From Bacteroidales bacterium (lineage in GTDB: Bacteria > Bacteroidota > Bacteroidia > Bacteroidales > UBA932): 7,212 nt of DNA. Under the pieces are notes generated by a model that worked only from the letters and a program-made list of their open reading frames with translations, had not been told where the DNA came from and ran no database searches. Shown here piece by piece: positions 6,081 through 7,212 of this stretch. The position numbers and the translations under genes were made by a program. Within the stretch, counting starts at the first letter, position 1. Every line of letters begins with the position of its first letter. The stretch spans positions 1 through 7,212 of the forward strand of contig JAEEIQ010000098.1 of assembly GCA_016281435.1 (NCBI GenBank), written 5' to 3'.

Positions 6081-6111
6081 CAAATATACGGATATTTTCG
6101 CAACCTCCAAA
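6081..6111 (-). promoter_or_regulatory. Consensus Bacteroidota promoter of the tRNA-Glu gene
   Basis: On the minus strand TTTG (6108-6111), 19 bases, then TATATTTG (6081-6088) match the Bacteroidota consensus without mismatch. The start would fall about 5-9 bases before the tRNA 5' end at 6068. The -33 box lies between the two boxes proposed for the divergent glmM promoter, so the two promoters physically overlap. Confidence 0.85.
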
Positions 6112-6128
6112 TTTTATTTTTAACTTTG
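6097..6128 (+). promoter_or_regulatory. Probable glmM promoter giving a very short leader
   Basis: TAACTTTG (6121-6128) matches the TAnnTTTG -7 box exactly. A weaker TTCG (6097-6100) stands 20 bases upstream in the -33 place. Transcription would start at about 6131-6135, only 0-5 bases before the glmM ATG at 6136. A second, poorer candidate is TTTC (6070-6073) with TATTTTCG (6093-6100), which would give a leader of about 30 bases. The choice between them is unsettled. Confidence 0.6.
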
Positions 6129-6135
6129 CGGAACT

Positions 6136-7212
6136 ATGGCACTCATCAAATCCATTTCGGGCATCCGCGGAACGATCGGCGGCCCCGCAGGCGAAGGCCT
6201 CACCCCTGTAGATATTGTTAAATTCACATACGCATACTGCGCAAAGATGCGTCAGAGGCTTCCCCACCCCGACGGCAGCCGCTATAAAGTGGTAGTCGGA
6301 AGAGACGGCAGGATCAGCGGCGAGATGGTCGAGCAGCTTGTCTGCGGCACCCTTGTCGCCTGCGGCGTTGACGTCATAAAAGCCGGTTACGCCAGCACTC
6401 CCACGACGGAGCTTGCCGTGACGATGGCCGGAGCGGACGGCGGGATCATCCTGACGGCTTCGCACAACCCCCGCCAGTGGAACGCCCTTAAGCTGCTCAA
6501 CGAGCATGGCGAGTTCCTTACCGATGAACAGGGACGCGCCATCCTTGCCTGTGCAGAGGCTGAGGATTTCGATTTCGCCCCCGTGGACGAAATCGGGAAG
6601 ATCACTGAAGAAGATTTCACTGACAGGCATATAGACGCAGTCCTCTCCCTTGAATACGTCGACAGGGAGGCCATCCGCAAAGCCGGGTTCAAGGTCGTCC
6701 TGGACCCTGTCAACTCAGTCGGGGCCATCATAATGCCCCGCCTGCTGAAAGAGCTCGGCGTCGAATGCATATGCCTTAACGGCGAGGTAACCGGCGATTT
6801 CGCCCATAATCCCGAGCCTATCCCTGCGAACCTGAAGGGCCTTTGCGAAGCTGTCGTAAAGGAAAAGGCGGATCTCGGAATCAGCGTCGATCCTGACGTG
6901 GACAGGCTGGCCCTGATCTGCGAAGACGGCAATCCCTTCATCGAGGAGAACACGCTCGTCAGCGTAGCCGACTATGTACTCGAAAGGGCTGAGGCGGACG
7001 GAGTGAAATGTCTTGACACGGTTTCAAACCTTTCATCTAGCAGGGGACTTCGCGACGTCACCGAAAATCATGGAGGCACCTACCGCGCGGCCGCCGTCGG
7101 CGAAGTCAACGTGACAACCCTGATGCATGAAAGCAATGCGATAATCGGAGGCGAAGGCAACGGTGGCGTGATCTACCCTGCCAGCCACTACGGCCGCGAC
7201 TCCATGGTCGGC
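6136..7212 (+). CDS. glmM: Phosphoglucosamine mutase GlmM (3' end outside the window)
   Basis: The frame is open from ATG 6136 to the window end, giving 359 of an expected 450-460 residues. The cytoplasmic enzyme interconverts glucosamine-6-phosphate and glucosamine-1-phosphate, on the route to UDP-GlcNAc for peptidoglycan and lipopolysaccharide. Visible signatures are the N-terminal SISGIRGTIGG (6-16), GRDGRISG (55-62), the phosphoserine loop TASHNP with S109, the Mg2+ loop DPDVDR (252-257) and the sugar-binding GEGNGG (339-344). The last of these is a Bacteroidota-style variant of GEESGG. The start is certain because the conserved SGIRG motif lies right behind it and the next in-frame Met (38) would remove it. 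A broader phosphoglucomutase/phosphomannomutase role cannot be excluded, but the TASHNPRQWNALK loop favours GlmM. The C-terminal phosphate-binding domain is not in the window. It is transcribed divergently from tRNA-Glu. Confidence 0.93.
   Translation, partial: MALIKSISGIRGTIGGPAGEGLTPVDIVKFTYAYCAKMRQRLPHPDGSRYKVVVGRDGRISGEMVEQLVCGTLVACGVDVIKAGYASTPTTELAVTMAGADGGIILTASHNPRQWNALKLLNEHGEFLTDEQGRAILACAEAEDFDFAPVDEIGKITEEDFTDRHIDAVLSLEYVDREAIRKAGFKVVLDPVNSVGAIIMPRLLKELGVECICLNGEVTGDFAHNPEPIPANLKGLCEAVVKEKADLGISVDPDVDRLALICEDGNPFIEENTLVSVADYVLERAEADGVKCLDTVSNLSSSRGLRDVTENHGGTYRAAAVGEVNVTTLMHESNAIIGGEGNGGVIYPASHYGRDSMVG

Noticed and set aside
1..7212. CRISPR arrays, insertion sequences, attachment sites or a phage-defence cluster
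   Set aside because: No regularly spaced repeats, transposase or integrase signatures, terminal repeats or target-site duplications were seen. The tRNA-Glu 3' end shows no flanking partial copy within the window.

Overview
The window most likely comes from a high-GC member of the Bacteroidota, probably Bacteroidales. Three intergenic promoters match the Bacteroidota pattern (a TTTG-like -33 box, 19-20 bases, then TAnnTTTG), no Shine-Dalgarno motif precedes any start codon, and the GlmM and lipoproteins have a Bacteroidales look. Genus or family cannot be fixed from this sequence.

Left block, plus strand (1-3426): three tightly packed genes read in one direction with gaps of 3 and 9 bases. 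They are the C-terminal part of a probable AlkZ-related winged-helix protein (cut by the window edge), a cation diffusion facilitator metal transporter, and a large lipoprotein joining a GH88/GH105-type unsaturated glycuronyl hydrolase domain to a DUF4861-type C-terminal domain. Their promoter lies outside the window.

Middle block, minus strand (5884 down to 3401): a glycine-zipper/OmpA-domain lipoprotein gene, followed after only 3 bases by a PriA-like gene. The PriA-like gene runs tail to tail into the glycoside hydrolase gene, overlapping it by 26 bp. This protein is the most unusual item here. Its PriA scaffold and ends are clearly recognisable, but it is short (598 residues). It lacks the Walker A loop, the DEEH box, the whole zinc-binding cysteine region and the QVAGRAGR-type motif VI. 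It looks like an intact, conserved, ATPase-dead PriA paralogue or divergent orthologue, not a decayed gene. A perfect 10-bp hairpin lies at its codons 11-18, just downstream of the abundant-type lipoprotein gene.

Right block (5885-7212): a 251-bp region carries the lipoprotein promoter, a strong intrinsic terminator, a tRNA-Glu(CUC) gene with encoded CCA and a consensus promoter, and an overlapping divergent promoter for glmM. glmM (phosphoglucosamine mutase, UDP-GlcNAc synthesis) starts at 6136 and runs off the window end. Its best promoter would give an almost leaderless mRNA.

There is no evidence of mobile elements, CRISPR arrays, integrases or base-composition breaks. Every stretch over 300 bases is covered by a gene.
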